Positions 9,995-18,924 of a stretch of DNA of 64,000 nt are shown one piece after another (positions within the stretch are counted from its first letter, which is position 1; each line of letters begins with the position of its first letter). Under the pieces are notes generated by a model, which saw only the letters and a program-made list of their open reading frames with translations, had not been told where the DNA came from and made no database searches. Source of the stretch: Synechococcus sp. BL107 (GTDB taxonomy: Bacteria > Cyanobacteriota > Cyanobacteriia > PCC-6307 > Cyanobiaceae); the NCBI RefSeq assembly GCF_000153805.1, contig NZ_DS022298.1, forward strand, positions 1,740,827 through 1,804,826. The letters are read 5' to 3'. The translations under genes were made by a program, and so were the position numbers.

Positions 9995-10348
9995 ATGGCT
10001 CGCATCGCTGGTTTGCTCCTGTTGTTATGGACCTTGATCGGTCCAATGACTACACCGGAGTCTGTGCTGGCCTTCGACAGTGCCGTTGAGCAGGGCGAGC
10101 AAATATTTAGCCAGAACTGCGCTGCTTGCCACATGGGAGGTGGCAACGTGATCCGAGCGAGCCGCACACTCAATATTCGCGATCTCAATGCCCATTTGGA
10201 GGAGTATCCACAGGATCCTCTCGAAGCGATTGAGCATCAAATCGAAGACGGCAAAAATGCGATGCCGTCCTACGCCGGCAAGTTGAGCGAGTCAGAGATT
10301 ATTGCTGTCGCCACCTACGTCGAACAGCAGGCCGAAATGGGGTGGTAA
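9995..10348 (+). CDS. petJ: Cytochrome c6
   Basis: A 117-residue class I c-type cytochrome. Signal peptide to about residue 26 (VLA-F), haem-binding C42-A-A-C45-H46, and axial Met90 in 'NAMPSYAGKL', with a C-terminal helix ending in Trp117. It is a soluble lumenal carrier that can replace plastocyanin when copper is scarce. The ATG at 9995 is preferred over an in-frame TTG at 9974 because it begins directly before the signal peptide. The petE terminator lies upstream, so petJ needs its own promoter in a very short space. A Nif11-domain gene starts five bases after its stop. Confidence 0.95.
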   Translation: MARIAGLLLLLWTLIGPMTTPESVLAFDSAVEQGEQIFSQNCAACHMGGGNVIRASRTLNIRDLNAHLEEYPQDPLEAIEHQIEDGKNAMPSYAGKLSESEIIAVATYVEQQAEMGW

Positions 10349-10352
10349 GTCG

Positions 10353-10580
10353 ATGAGCAGGGAAGCTGTATCTGATTTTCTCCATGCCATCGAGCACAGC
10401 CAACGGGTGCGACATGCCGCTGCGTCGTGTCGGAACGACGAAGAACTCATCGCCCTTGCGAACCAACTTGGCTTTTTTGTGAACCAAGCAGATCTCAACC
10501 AAGACAGCCGCGACAGCGCCATAACCGAATGGTTTGAGGTGAGCCATATCTCCTCCTCTTTTCAACCTCCCCGTGCCTGA
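10353..10580 (+). CDS. Nif11-domain small protein
   Basis: A 75-residue protein whose residues 1-50 fit the Nif11 pattern: 'SREAVSDFLHAIEHS' followed by 'NDEELIALANQLGFFV'. Nif11 domains serve as leader regions of ribosomal peptides (for example prochlorosins) but also occur in stand-alone proteins. Here the tail ends in SSSFQPPRA, with no Gly-Gly/Gly-Ala cleavage site and no Cys/Ser/Thr-rich core, and no peptide-modifying enzyme is nearby, so a RiPP precursor is unlikely. It starts five bases after petJ and overlaps the next gene by one base (TGATG), making a petJ-nif11-unknown unit. Start at ATG 10353. Confidence 0.75.
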   Translation: MSREAVSDFLHAIEHSQRVRHAAASCRNDEELIALANQLGFFVNQADLNQDSRDSAITEWFEVSHISSSFQPPRA

Positions 10581-10975
10581 TGGCCGTTATCACCCTGCTG
10601 AGTGATTTTGTGGACGGCACCAGCATGGCCCTGGTGGAGGACACGGATCTTGGGAACCTCAACGACTACATGACCCAAAGCCAAGGAAGGCTTTGGGCTG
10701 GGGTGCAGCAACGCAGACGTCAACGGGGTCTGACGACGATTCGGCGCGGTCCAGGAACCATTTATTTCGCCCCAGACGAGACAGCCACCGAGGCAGTGGA
10801 GCGGTACTTACAGAGTGCCACCGGGACGGAGGAAGAACAGACGGCATTTGCAGCCATGAAAACTGCAGGGGTCTCGATCGCACCGCATGTGGGCGCTGAA
10901 GCAGAACGCACCGCACTCCTGGATGGTCAGCTGCGTGATGTAAGACCGCAAGCCAAAGCCCAGGGCTTCAGTTAA
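10580..10975 (+). CDS. Hypothetical protein
   Basis: A 131-residue protein overlapping the Nif11 gene stop. It has a short beta-like start, a basic patch (QQRRRQRG, about 45-52), the phrase 'GPGTIYFAPDETATEAVERYL' region and an acidic helix. No cysteine, no membrane segment. I do not recognise the family. It abuts the convergent small gene at 10976 with no intergenic base, and its context suggests cotranscription with petJ. Confidence 0.6.
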   Translation: MAVITLLSDFVDGTSMALVEDTDLGNLNDYMTQSQGRLWAGVQQRRRQRGLTTIRRGPGTIYFAPDETATEAVERYLQSATGTEEEQTAFAAMKTAGVSIAPHVGAEAERTALLDGQLRDVRPQAKAQGFS

Positions 10976-11185
10976 TTAGCTCTGCCGCGCAGCCTCCAGC
11001 ACCGCCAGATAGAGCTCCTCATCGATTTCGCGGATGTCGTACTCAGAGGGTCGAACGCCGTGGTGATGCTCATGAACCACCATCCAGCAACTGCGCTCGA
11101 GCTCCCCTCCTGCACTCACAGAGAGCTCTAACCCCTTGCGCACTAAAGAATCAATGATCTCCTTCTCCGGCATAACAGCTTCCAT
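10976..11185 (-). CDS. Small conserved-looking protein
   Basis: A 69-residue acidic protein rich in Glu and His (HEHHHG near residue 39), without membrane segments. It starts with ATG 11185, with a second Met at 11173. I do not recognise it, although short HHHG-containing proteins of this kind are common in marine Synechococcus. It is transcribed away from clpB, so the 132 bases between the two hold divergent promoters. Confidence 0.55.
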   Translation of the reverse strand: MEAVMPEKEIIDSLVRKGLELSVSAGGELERSCWMVVHEHHHGVRPSEYDIREIDEELYLAVLEAARQS

Positions 11186-11317
11186 GTTCGGTGAACTCTA
11201 AAAAGAAGATCGGGTTGCACGTCCGGCGGCGTAGACCCCCAACAAGGCACTTCGGTTTGCCGACCTCGTGATCCCATCGCCCCCCATACGGTTGGACGAG
11301 CTTCAAGAGTCACTGAT

Positions 11318-13906
11318 ATGCAACCAACCGCAGAACAGTTCACCGAAAAGGCCTGGGCGGCGATTGTGTCTGCTCAACAGATCGCACAAACATCCCGACA
11401 CCAACAATTAGAAACCGAGCACCTTTTGCTGGCATTGCTGCAGCAAAATGGTCTCGCAGGAAGGATTCTGAAGAAATCTGGCATCGATCCAGCCACCATT
11501 CAAGCCGCCGTTGAATCTCACCTGAAACGTCAGCCCAACATGGGATCACCGCCGGAATCGGTGTTTCTTGGGCGGGGATTCAATGCAGCATTGGACCGGG
11601 CTGAAGATGAACGCAACAGCTTTGGTGATGGCTATATCTCGATCGAGCATTTGATGCTGGCCTTGGCTAGCGATGATCGCTGCGGTCGGCAGCTATTTAG
11701 CCAAGCCGGCATCAAGATCAACCAATTACGAGAGGCCATCACAGCGGTGCGCGGAAATCAAACGGTGAATGATCAAAACCCAGAAGGAACCTATGAATCC
11801 CTGGAAAAATACGGACGCGATCTCACCGCTGCAGCCAAAGAAGGTCAACTTGACCCAGTCATCGGTCGCGACGAAGAGATTCGTCGCACCATTCAAATTC
11901 TCAGTCGACGGACGAAAAACAACCCCGTCTTAATCGGCGAGCCAGGCGTCGGCAAAACAGCGATCGTTGAAGGATTGGCCCAACGCATCGTGAATGGTGA
12001 CGTACCTCAAGCGCTCCAGAACCGACAGCTGATTGCCCTCGATATGGGCTCCCTAATTGCAGGTGCCAAATATCGCGGTGAATTCGAAGAACGCCTGAAA
12101 GCCGTCTTGAAAGAAGTAACGGCGTCGGAAGGTCAAATCGTGCTGTTTATCGACGAAATCCACACCGTGGTTGGTGCGGGTGCCACCGGAGGTGCCATGG
12201 ATGCGAGCAATTTGCTCAAGCCCATGCTGGCCAGAGGTGAATTGCGTTGCATCGGCGCCACAACCCTCGATGAACACCGCCAACACATCGAAAAGGATCC
12301 TGCCCTCGAACGACGCTTTCAGCAGGTGCTGGTGGATCAGCCGACCGTGGAAGACAGTATTTCCATTTTGCGAGGGTTAAAGGAGCGATACGAAGTGCAT
12401 CATGGGGTGCGCATTGCCGACAGCGCATTGGTCGCTGCTGCGGTGCTCAGCAGCCGCTACATCGCCGATCGGTTTCTTCCCGACAAGGCCATCGATCTCG
12501 TCGACGAATCAGCCGCTCGTCTGAAGATGGAAATCACATCCAAACCTGAGCAGATCGATGAGATCGATCGGAAAATTCTGCAGCTGGAAATGGAAAAACT
12601 CTCGCTTGGTCGCGAGTCGGACAGTGCCAGCCAAGAACGGCTACAACGCATTGAACGGGAGTTGGCGGAGCTGGGTGAACAACAAAGCAACCTGAATGCT
12701 CAGTGGCAGCAGGAAAAAGGGGCGATTGACGAGATCTCTTCCCTCAAAGAAGACATGGAACGCGTGCAGCTCCAAGTAGATCAAGCCAAACGCAGTTACG
12801 ACCTCAACAAAGCAGCTGAACTGGAATACGGAACGTTGGCCACCCTGCAGAGCAAGCTTCAGGAGAAGGAAGTCGAACTCGCCGCCGAAGACGGGTCCGA
12901 CAAAACCTTGCTGCGCGAAGAAGTCACCGAAGACGACATCGCCGAGGTGATTGCCAAATGGACCGGCATTCCCGTGGCACGACTCGTTCAAAGTGAAATG
13001 GAGAAACTGCTCCAACTCGAAACCGATCTGCATCGACGGGTGATCGGCCAAGACCAAGCCGTGACAGCTGTCGCCGATGCGATTCAGCGATCCAGGGCTG
13101 GGCTGAGCGATCCCAACAGGCCAATTGCCAGCTTTCTTTTTCTCGGCCCCACGGGCGTCGGCAAGACCGAACTCTCCAAGGCCCTCGCCAACCGGTTATT
13201 CGATAGCGACGAAGCCATGGTGCGCATCGATATGTCGGAATACATGGAGAAGCACACGGTGAGTCGATTGATTGGCGCTCCCCCTGGCTATGTGGGCTAC
13301 GAGGCCGGCGGACAACTGACGGAAGCTGTACGTCGTCGGCCCTATGCCGTAATCCTGTTCGACGAGGTGGAAAAAGCTCACCCTGATGTCTTCAATGTGA
13401 TGTTGCAGATCCTCGATGACGGGCGCGTCACCGATGGCCAGGGGCGAACCGTGGATTTCACCAATACCGTGCTGATCCTGACCAGCAACATCGGCAGCCA
13501 ATCCATCCTTGAACTAGCGGGTGATCCGGATCAACACCAAGCCATGGAATCCAGGGTGAATGAGGCGTTAAGAGCGCACTTCCGACCGGAATTCCTCAAT
13601 CGACTCGACGATCAGATCATCTTCCACAGCCTCAGAAAGGACGAGCTCAAGCAGATCGTGACCCTGCAAGTCGCTCGGCTTCAACAAAGGCTCGAAGCGC
13701 GCAAGTTGAATCTGCAACTCAGTCCAGAGGCGTCCGACTGGCTCGCCAATGCCGGTTACGACCCGGTCTATGGCGCCCGTCCCTTGAAGCGAGCGATCCA
13801 GCGCGAACTTGAAACACCAATCGCCAAAGCAATCTTGGCAGGTCGATACAGCGAAGGAGATGTGATCTCTTTGGATGTTGCCTCCAACGCGTTGGCGTTC
13901 CGTTAA
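11318..13906 (+). CDS. clpB: ATP-dependent chaperone ClpB
   Basis: An 862-residue Hsp100 disaggregase of full length. The N-domain is followed by AAA-1 with Walker A 'GEPGVGKTA' (near residue 207), a coiled-coil middle domain (about 405-525, '[18 protein letters not shown]'), and AAA-2 with 'GPTGVGKTE' (near 609). The middle domain marks ClpB rather than ClpC, and no ClpP-binding loop is expected. It rescues aggregated proteins with DnaK. No clear CIRCE element was seen upstream. A hairpin covers the stop codon. Confidence 0.96.
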   Translation: MQPTAEQFTEKAWAAIVSAQQIAQTSRHQQLETEHLLLALLQQNGLAGRILKKSGIDPATIQAAVESHLKRQPNMGSPPESVFLGRGFNAALDRAEDERNSFGDGYISIEHLMLALASDDRCGRQLFSQAGIKINQLREAITAVRGNQTVNDQNPEGTYESLEKYGRDLTAAAKEGQLDPVIGRDEEIRRTIQILSRRTKNNPVLIGEPGVGKTAIVEGLAQRIVNGDVPQALQNRQLIALDMGSLIAGAKYRGEFEERLKAVLKEVTASEGQIVLFIDEIHTVVGAGATGGAMDASNLLKPMLARGELRCIGATTLDEHRQHIEKDPALERRFQQVLVDQPTVEDSISILRGLKERYEVHHGVRIADSALVAAAVLSSRYIADRFLPDKAIDLVDESAARLKMEITSKPEQIDEIDRKILQLEMEKLSLGRESDSASQERLQRIERELAELGEQQSNLNAQWQQEKGAIDEISSLKEDMERVQLQVDQAKRSYDLNKAAELEYGTLATLQSKLQEKEVELAAEDGSDKTLLREEVTEDDIAEVIAKWTGIPVARLVQSEMEKLLQLETDLHRRVIGQDQAVTAVADAIQRSRAGLSDPNRPIASFLFLGPTGVGKTELSKALANRLFDSDEAMVRIDMSEYMEKHTVSRLIGAPPGYVGYEAGGQLTEAVRRRPYAVILFDEVEKAHPDVFNVMLQILDDGRVTDGQGRTVDFTNTVLILTSNIGSQSILELAGDPDQHQAMESRVNEALRAHFRPEFLNRLDDQIIFHSLRKDELKQIVTLQVARLQQRLEARKLNLQLSPEASDWLANAGYDPVYGARPLKRAIQRELETPIAKAILAGRYSEGDVISLDVASNALAFR

Positions 13907-13915
13907 GACGCCAAC
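13891..13915. terminator. Hairpin at the clpB/queD convergent junction
   Basis: Inverted repeat GTTGGCGT / ACGCCAAC (13891-13898 and 13908-13915) spans the clpB stop, with a 9-base loop. It lies between convergent genes and could serve both, but lacks a T-run. Confidence 0.4.
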
Positions 13916-13934
13916 ACCCTTGATCGATCAGCAC

Positions 13935-14399
13935 TCAGAACCAGTCGGGCACCTTGGTGTAGGTGGCAGCGTTACGACGATTTTCACGGGCTTCAACGGC
14001 CCAGCAACAGGTTCGTCCCCCATCCCTTTGCTGAAGCAGTTCGTTAGCCCACGCCCACACCAAGGCGGCGGTGGACTCCATTCCAACGTTATCCATCACC
14101 CGCAGATCGAGGGCACCAAGCTCATCCAAACGACGCCATTCAGCGAGCAACGGATCGTCAGCATTGGCAAGAAACGTGTGATCAAATTGCCCCCGCAAGC
14201 GCTGTTCAAACGGTCGAAGACTGGAAAAATCCACCACAAATCCGCAACGATCAAGCCCTTGGGCTCCAAACCAAAGGGTGAAGCTACGGCTGTAGCCGTG
14301 CACAAAACGGCAATGTCCCTCGTGGGACCACTGGCGATGGCAACAGGAGTAGCCCTCGAACAACTTGCTACAGCTGAAGGACGTAGGGGGAATGGTCAC
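13935..14399 (-). CDS. queD: 6-carboxytetrahydropterin synthase-like (QueD/PTPS family)
   Basis: A 154-residue protein of the 6-pyruvoyl-tetrahydropterin synthase/QueD family. Zinc ligands are seen as His in 'CHRQWSHEGHCRFVHGYS' (three His spaced as H-x-H pattern) and the catalytic stretch 'FDHTFLAN' and a Glu late in the chain ('WAVEARENR'). It would act on dihydroneopterin triphosphate in queuosine or pterin synthesis. The start is a GTG at 14399; the frame is open upstream with no ATG. It is convergent with clpB and divergent from hisIE. Confidence 0.82.
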   Translation of the reverse strand: MTIPPTSFSCSKLFEGYSCCHRQWSHEGHCRFVHGYSRSFTLWFGAQGLDRCGFVVDFSSLRPFEQRLRGQFDHTFLANADDPLLAEWRRLDELGALDLRVMDNVGMESTAALVWAWANELLQQRDGGRTCCWAVEARENRRNAATYTKVPDWF

Positions 14400-14471
14400 A
14401 ACACGGATGGGGGAGGCAAGGGGATGAGCGCTGCGGGAAGATGAGGGCTTGGCTTGTAAGTCTGAAATCTG

Positions 14472-15140
14472 ATGCAGCCCCTCAGTTCAGCATTCATCAA
14501 CCAACTCCGTTTTAACGAAGCAGGGTTAATCCCAGCGATTGCCCAGGACTGGCTAGATGGAGCGGTTCTGATGATGGCGTGGATGAATCAAGACGCGATT
14601 GAACACACCCTTAAAACTGGTGAGGTTCACTATTGGAGCCGATCCCGCCAGGAGCTTTGGCACAAGGGTGCCACGAGCGGACACACCCAAACGGTGCGAG
14701 GAATTCGATACGACTGCGATGCCGATGTGTTGCTACTCAGCATTGACCAAACCGGTGATGTTGCCTGTCACACAGGCTCGCGCAGCTGTTTCTTTGAGGA
14801 AACGGATGAACGCAGCAGCGGTGGGGAGAATGCCCTGCCCCCACCGGCCGATGCCTGCACTGAATTGTTCAGAACGATTGAGGATCGCCAAAACAAACCC
14901 GAGGAAGGCAGCTACACCAACAAACTGCTTGAAGGCGGCGACAACAGCATTCTCAAAAAAGTCGGCGAAGAAAGCGCCGAGTTCGTTATGGCCTGCAAAG
15001 ACGACAACGCAGAAGAGATTGCTGGCGAAGCCGCGGACATTATTTTTCATCTCCAAGTCGCCATGGCCCATCACGGTGTGCCTTGGCGAGACGTGCAGAA
15101 GGTACTGGCTGCACGCCGTGGTGCACCGCGACGCCACTAA
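14472..15140 (+). CDS. hisIE: Bifunctional phosphoribosyl-AMP cyclohydrolase / phosphoribosyl-ATP pyrophosphatase
   Basis: A 222-residue fusion that catalyses histidine synthesis steps 2 and 3. The HisI half (about 1-115) has 'HYWSRSRQELWHKGATSGH' region, 'YDCDAD' and 'CHTGSRSCFF' with zinc-binding cysteines. The HisE half (about 130-222) has 'KVGEESAEFVMACKD' and 'EAADIIFHLQV', the acidic metal-binding motifs of the MazG-like pyrophosphatase. Cytoplasmic. The last bases overlap the convergent L,D-transpeptidase-like gene by four bases. hisG lies elsewhere in this window. Confidence 0.95.
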   Translation: MQPLSSAFINQLRFNEAGLIPAIAQDWLDGAVLMMAWMNQDAIEHTLKTGEVHYWSRSRQELWHKGATSGHTQTVRGIRYDCDADVLLLSIDQTGDVACHTGSRSCFFEETDERSSGGENALPPPADACTELFRTIEDRQNKPEEGSYTNKLLEGGDNSILKKVGEESAEFVMACKDDNAEEIAGEAADIIFHLQVAMAHHGVPWRDVQKVLAARRGAPRRH

Positions 15141-15799
15141 CTCAGGCAAGGATAATCCGAACTGATCACCACCTCATCGCCAAGCTGCACCGTGTTCAGA
15201 AGGGTTCTCAGTGCGGTTTGATTCACATTGATACAACCACCGGTCACCGCCTTCCCCACACGACTGTCGTCGTTGGTGCCATGGATAGCGAAGCTGTACC
15301 AGCGAAATTTGCCGTTGTAGGTGTTGAAGCGAAATGGTTGGTCGGTGTTCTCGACGGGCGCCAGGCTGATGTAGCCCCCGCCGTACTCACCGGTTTCACC
15401 ATCACCTTTGAAATCAATAGCATTCATATCTCTGAACAAATTTTGGCGTAACTCGTCCTCACTTTTTCCAGATTTCGTCACTAACGATGGATCCATCTCA
15501 AACGTTGTTGTGCTGAGAATTGCATTCACCTTGAACGTTCCCAATGGCGTGACGCCTTCCTGGAATGTGCTCCCCGCACATGCGATGCCATGGCGACCAA
15601 AGCCAACGTTGAAATGGAGTGGGGCCTTGGCGTCGTAGAGCACGCCTTTGCTCAAATCAGGTTGGTCAGTGTTGAGAACGATCCGAATTGCGTCGGTTTG
15701 ATTCAACGCCTTGTCGTTTTGATCGTCTCCCGAAGGCAGGGCACAGCTAGACAAGCCCACGACCAAGACCATCGCAGCCAGACCACGACCAGCACTCAT
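15137..15799 (-). CDS. L,D-transpeptidase-like (YkuD) lipoprotein
   Basis: A 220-residue protein that starts at ATG 15799 with a lipoprotein signal (AAMVLVVGLSSC), so it is probably membrane-anchored in the periplasm. The YkuD catalytic core is present as His in 'FAIHGTNDD' and Cys in 'TGGCINVNQTAL'. In typical enzymes the Cys motif reads S-H-G-C-I/V-R; here the first His and the Arg are replaced, so activity may differ. L,D-transpeptidases cross-link peptidoglycan or attach lipoproteins. The frame is open 51 codons further upstream, but that extension has no signal character. A second variant occurs at 42466. Confidence 0.72.
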   Translation of the reverse strand: MSAGRGLAAMVLVVGLSSCALPSGDDQNDKALNQTDAIRIVLNTDQPDLSKGVLYDAKAPLHFNVGFGRHGIACAGSTFQEGVTPLGTFKVNAILSTTTFEMDPSLVTKSGKSEDELRQNLFRDMNAIDFKGDGETGEYGGGYISLAPVENTDQPFRFNTYNGKFRWYSFAIHGTNDDSRVGKAVTGGCINVNQTALRTLLNTVQLGDEVVISSDYPCLS

Positions 15800-15894
15800 T
15801 AGATCAACACCATCTCGACTAAGGATGCCAACTCCATAGAAGTCCTGCAGATGCACAACATCTTGCTGACCACAAGCGCATATTTTTTCAAAAT

Positions 15895-16539
15895 TTATTT
15901 CGGATTTGTTTGAATTAATTGACCAAAATCCGTGGTGATTTGATACAACCAATTCAAGGTAACCCTATCCCGCTGACTGAGATTCAACACAGGTTTTTGA
16001 TTCTGGTGAACCGCCATCACATCATCAGATTGAGGGCTATGGCCCCAGACGCCAAAAGCATGGCCGAGTTCATGAACAGCGGTGGCTTTTATTACTGAGG
16101 CTCTCAACTCTGGAGACACCAACACATCCACATGTGGTTCGAGTCGCCACTGCCCCCGACGCTGAACCTCTACGACCTGAAGACGACTCCTGCCATTGCT
16201 GGCTCGCCATTGAGAGCCTATGCGCCTGCGCGGAGGGCGTTGTTGGAAGATTTGAATATGGGCTCGGGCCGGAGACATCACCCGAGTGATTGGCAACACC
16301 TCCTCCCAAACAGAGAGGGCCGATTCAAGGGCCAGGGTCCAACGCTGGTCCCACCGATCGGGAGGTTGCTGATCAGCGGGCTCAAGCCACACACACCAGT
16401 GCTGAAGCACTGGTGGACCCAATGGCGTTATGGCCAAGACAGAGCCGTAACCGGGAGCCGATGTCACAGAGGAGCCGTCCAAGCTCACCTGTGACATCTG
16501 CATCGCCTCAACGGGCGGGCATGGGTCAAGCGGCATCAC
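15895..16539 (-). CDS. Putative metzincin (matrixin-like) zinc protease
   Basis: A 214-residue protein with the complete metzincin zinc motif H156-E-L-G-H160-A-F-G-V-W-G-H167 and a Met-turn candidate at Met175 (DDVMAVH). The preceding domain has 'WEEVLPITRV', as in matrixins and predicted Zn-dependent proteases of cyanobacteria. No clear signal peptide is seen at the chosen GTG start (16539; ATG at 16536 follows). The start overlaps the upstream DUF2214 stop, so the two form an operon. Substrate unknown. Confidence 0.75.
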   Translation of the reverse strand: MMPLDPCPPVEAMQMSQVSLDGSSVTSAPGYGSVLAITPLGPPVLQHWCVWLEPADQQPPDRWDQRWTLALESALSVWEEVLPITRVMSPARAHIQIFQQRPPRRRIGSQWRASNGRSRLQVVEVQRRGQWRLEPHVDVLVSPELRASVIKATAVHELGHAFGVWGHSPQSDDVMAVHQNQKPVLNLSQRDRVTLNWLYQITTDFGQLIQTNPK

Positions 16540-17030
16540 CCCGCAGGCAAGCCCACTCCACGGGCCATCAATGTTGCCAGGAATGGAATGCTGGCAAAAC
16601 CAACCAATTCAATATTGATGATCCAACTGAGGCGAGTGGCCAACGCTTCACTCACCTTGGGAAGCTCTCCTTTCCTTAGAGGGATTGCCCAAAGGATGTA
16701 AGTCACCGTTGGGTAGAGAGACAACCCTCCGACGGAGAGATACAAGCCAACCTTCCACCAGAACAAGGGGTTTTGGGTATAAAACTCAGTTCCTTGGCCG
16801 AAGTGAATGACCCGGAGAATTCCGCTCACCAGCAGGGCCAGTGCAGCAATGCCATAAACAATGTCGGTAATCACCATCGCTGTAGCTTCGCGACGATCTG
16901 GATTGGCTTTGATCAAGCGACGCTCCACCACCAGCGCGGCAAAGCACAACATGAAGCTGAGATAGTGAACGTACGCAACGCCGGCGCTCTTGGCGACGTC
17001 GGTGGTGAGGGCGACCGCCAGGTGCATCAC
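16536..17030 (-). CDS. DUF2214 family membrane protein
   Basis: A 164-residue integral membrane protein with four hydrophobic segments (about 16-35, 53-73, 90-110, 136-158). The N-terminal 'YVHYLSFMLCFAALVVERRL' and 'GIAALALLVSGILRV' regions with conserved His residues fit DUF2214. Function is unknown; the intramembrane histidines could bind haem or metal. Start is GTG 17030 or ATG 17027. It overlaps the protease gene downstream and faces the sigma factor gene across 175 bases. Confidence 0.75.
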   Translation of the reverse strand: MMHLAVALTTDVAKSAGVAYVHYLSFMLCFAALVVERRLIKANPDRREATAMVITDIVYGIAALALLVSGILRVIHFGQGTEFYTQNPLFWWKVGLYLSVGGLSLYPTVTYILWAIPLRKGELPKVSEALATRLSWIINIELVGFASIPFLATLMARGVGLPAG

Positions 17031-17204
17031 ACGAAAACAAAAGGAAGCGCGACCATAGCCGCCCGCAAAACTTCTTGATCAAAAGATTGGCTTCATCAAT
17101 AGGAAGAAACTATTGAATATTACGCAAAACATTAATTCGGTACTCTTTATTACGCCCGTTAAATCAATACACTTTGGTTCTAGCTTCATTAAAGCGATGA
17201 AGTC

Positions 17205-18134
17205 ATGATGTCGAGCTCCCTCAGTGCCTTCCTCGGAGAAATTGGTCGGCATCAGCTGCTAACTCCCGAGCAAGAACTGATGTTAGGGAGAAAAGTACAA
17301 GCGATGGTTGCAATAACAGAGCCTTGTCTTATTGCAGGTGGAACAGGACCATCCTGCGAATACAACGACAATCAAAGATTTGTCATTCGTCGTGGAGAAC
17401 GAGCAAAAAATCAAATGATTACTGCCAATCTTCGCTTGGTAGTGAATTTGGCAAAGCGTTACCAGGGCAAGGGTCTTGACCTTTTAGATCTCATTCAGGA
17501 AGGCACACTTGGGCTCACACGAGCCGTGGAAAAGTATGACCCCACCCGAGGTCATCGTTTTTCGACTTACGCCTATTGGTGGATACGCCAAGGGCTGAAT
17601 CGCGCCCTATCAACGCAAAGCCGAACAATTCGAATCCCCGTCAATGTGAACGAAAAATTGACGAAGCTCAGGGCAGCAAAAGCACGGGTCATGCAACGCA
17701 ATGGGCTCACTGCGACGGCGGAACAGTTGGCTGAATTTATGAATCTCCCCCTAACCGAAGTGGAAGACCTCTTGGCCTGCGAATTGCGCAGTGTCACCGT
17801 CAGTCTTCAAGGAATTGTGAAGTCAAAGTCGGACCCTTCAGAACTCGTGGACATCTTGCCCAGCGAAGAGATCCCCCCCATGGAACGGGCCGAAATCGCC
17901 GAGCGTTCAGCCTCCGTTTGGGCCCTCCTCAGCAAAGCCAACCTCACACCAAAGGAGCACAAAGTGGTGACCCTCCGCTTTGGACTCGATGGCACCAATG
18001 AATGGCGGACGTTGGCAGAGGTCGCTCGCCACATGAACTGCTCGCGTGAATACTGCCGTCAGGTCGTGCAAAGGGCACTTCGAAAACTGCGCAAGACAGG
18101 GATTCAGAGCGGATTGGTCGAATCCACACTTTGA
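17205..18134 (+). CDS. Group 2 RNA polymerase sigma factor (RpoD/SigA family)
   Basis: A 309-residue sigma-70 protein. Region 1.2 appears at the start ('FLGEIGRHQLLTPEQELMLG'), regions 2.1-2.4 are complete ('LLDLIQEGTLGLTRAVEKYD' and 'FSTYAYWWIRQGLNRAL', about 90-136), and region 4.2 ends with a helix-turn-helix ('TLAEVARHMNCSREYCRQVV'). There is no long region 1.1, so it is a non-essential group 2 factor rather than the primary one. Cyanobacteria use several such factors in stress and nutrient responses. The upstream 175 bases are AT-rich, with a small CTTCAT/ATGAAG repeat (17184-17202) directly before the start. An alternative ATG lies at 17208. Confidence 0.92.
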   Translation: MMSSSLSAFLGEIGRHQLLTPEQELMLGRKVQAMVAITEPCLIAGGTGPSCEYNDNQRFVIRRGERAKNQMITANLRLVVNLAKRYQGKGLDLLDLIQEGTLGLTRAVEKYDPTRGHRFSTYAYWWIRQGLNRALSTQSRTIRIPVNVNEKLTKLRAAKARVMQRNGLTATAEQLAEFMNLPLTEVEDLLACELRSVTVSLQGIVKSKSDPSELVDILPSEEIPPMERAEIAERSASVWALLSKANLTPKEHKVVTLRFGLDGTNEWRTLAEVARHMNCSREYCRQVVQRALRKLRKTGIQSGLVESTL

Positions 18135-18143
18135 TAAAACGCT

Positions 18144-18548
18144 GTGGAGCTCATGCTTCAAATGCCGTTTGTTTCCACAAGCGCCAGTGAACCCTTCGAT
18201 GAGCAGGTGATTGAAGCCGAGGTGCTCGAGCGTGAACTCATTGATGAAGGGGTGTTCAGAAACCTTCTACGCCGCGGTGGTCGACAACTAGCGATGCCCG
18301 TCGTTGAAGGGATCGAACTCCTGCTGGACTATCAAACCCCCGCCCAAGTGCGGCTCACCATGCTTGCGGCATTGACCTATTTCGTGTTGCCAGCTGATCT
18401 GATCCCAGATTTTCTGCCCGTAGCGGGACTCAGTGATGATTTGGCGGCTCTTACGGCCTTGCTTGGCCTCTGGAGTCATCATGTAACCCCAGAGATTCGC
18501 AGTCGCGCTCAACGCAGACTCAACCGCTGGTTCCCTCCCTCGCTCTAA
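18144..18548 (+). CDS. DUF1232 (YkvA-type) membrane protein
   Basis: A 134-residue protein with an acidic N-terminus and a DUF1232 core at about 65-105: 'YFVLPADLIPDFLPVAGLSDD' region, the family hallmark D-L-I-P-D. The core forms a short hydrophobic hairpin. Function unknown. The frame begins with GTG 18144, with an ATG at 18153 that may be the true start. Ten bases follow the sigma factor stop, and three further same-strand genes follow closely. Confidence 0.75.
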   Translation: MELMLQMPFVSTSASEPFDEQVIEAEVLERELIDEGVFRNLLRRGGRQLAMPVVEGIELLLDYQTPAQVRLTMLAALTYFVLPADLIPDFLPVAGLSDDLAALTALLGLWSHHVTPEIRSRAQRRLNRWFPPSL

Positions 18549-18563
18549 ACAGCCTGCCAATCG

Positions 18564-18884
18564 ATGCCTGGATGGTCTCCCGATTTCGAAAACGACCTCA
18601 CGCAGCTGCTGAAGGATTGGTTGAAAAGCCAGGGTCGAACCCAGGCCGACCTGCGTCGAAGCCTTCGTGCGGCCTCGACACGCATGCCTTCAATTTTGGA
18701 GGTGCTGGAGCAGGACTACAAAGCCCACGGGCTCCAAGGGCTGGCATCTCGGCTGTGCCAAGTAGAGAGCGAATGGCACGGAGAAGAACGTCCGTTCGAT
18801 GCAAATACAGCCAAAACTGCAGCGGATCCTTTTGGCCAATTAGATCTGCTTTTGCAGGAAATTCGCCAAGATTGTTCCGAGTAA
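18564..18884 (+). CDS. Hypothetical helical protein
   Basis: A 106-residue, mostly helical, soluble protein beginning MPGWSPDFENDL. It contains a segment that resembles a helix-turn-helix ('SQGRTQADLRRSLRAAST', about 22-39) but no diagnostic domain. I do not recognise the family. It sits 16 bases after the DUF1232 gene in the same orientation. Confidence 0.55.
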   Translation: MPGWSPDFENDLTQLLKDWLKSQGRTQADLRRSLRAASTRMPSILEVLEQDYKAHGLQGLASRLCQVESEWHGEERPFDANTAKTAADPFGQLDLLLQEIRQDCSE

Positions 18885-18924
18885 GCACCATCAATGGCAC
18901 ACTGGAGACCTCGACATTGATGCA

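Noticed and set aside
10353-10580. Prochlorosin-like lanthipeptide precursor
   Set aside because: Nif11 leader-like domain is present, but there is no GG/GA cleavage site, no Cys/Ser/Thr-rich core and no LanM gene nearby.
11186-11317. CIRCE heat-shock operator before clpB
   Set aside because: No TTAGCACTC-N9-GAGTGCTAA pattern could be found.
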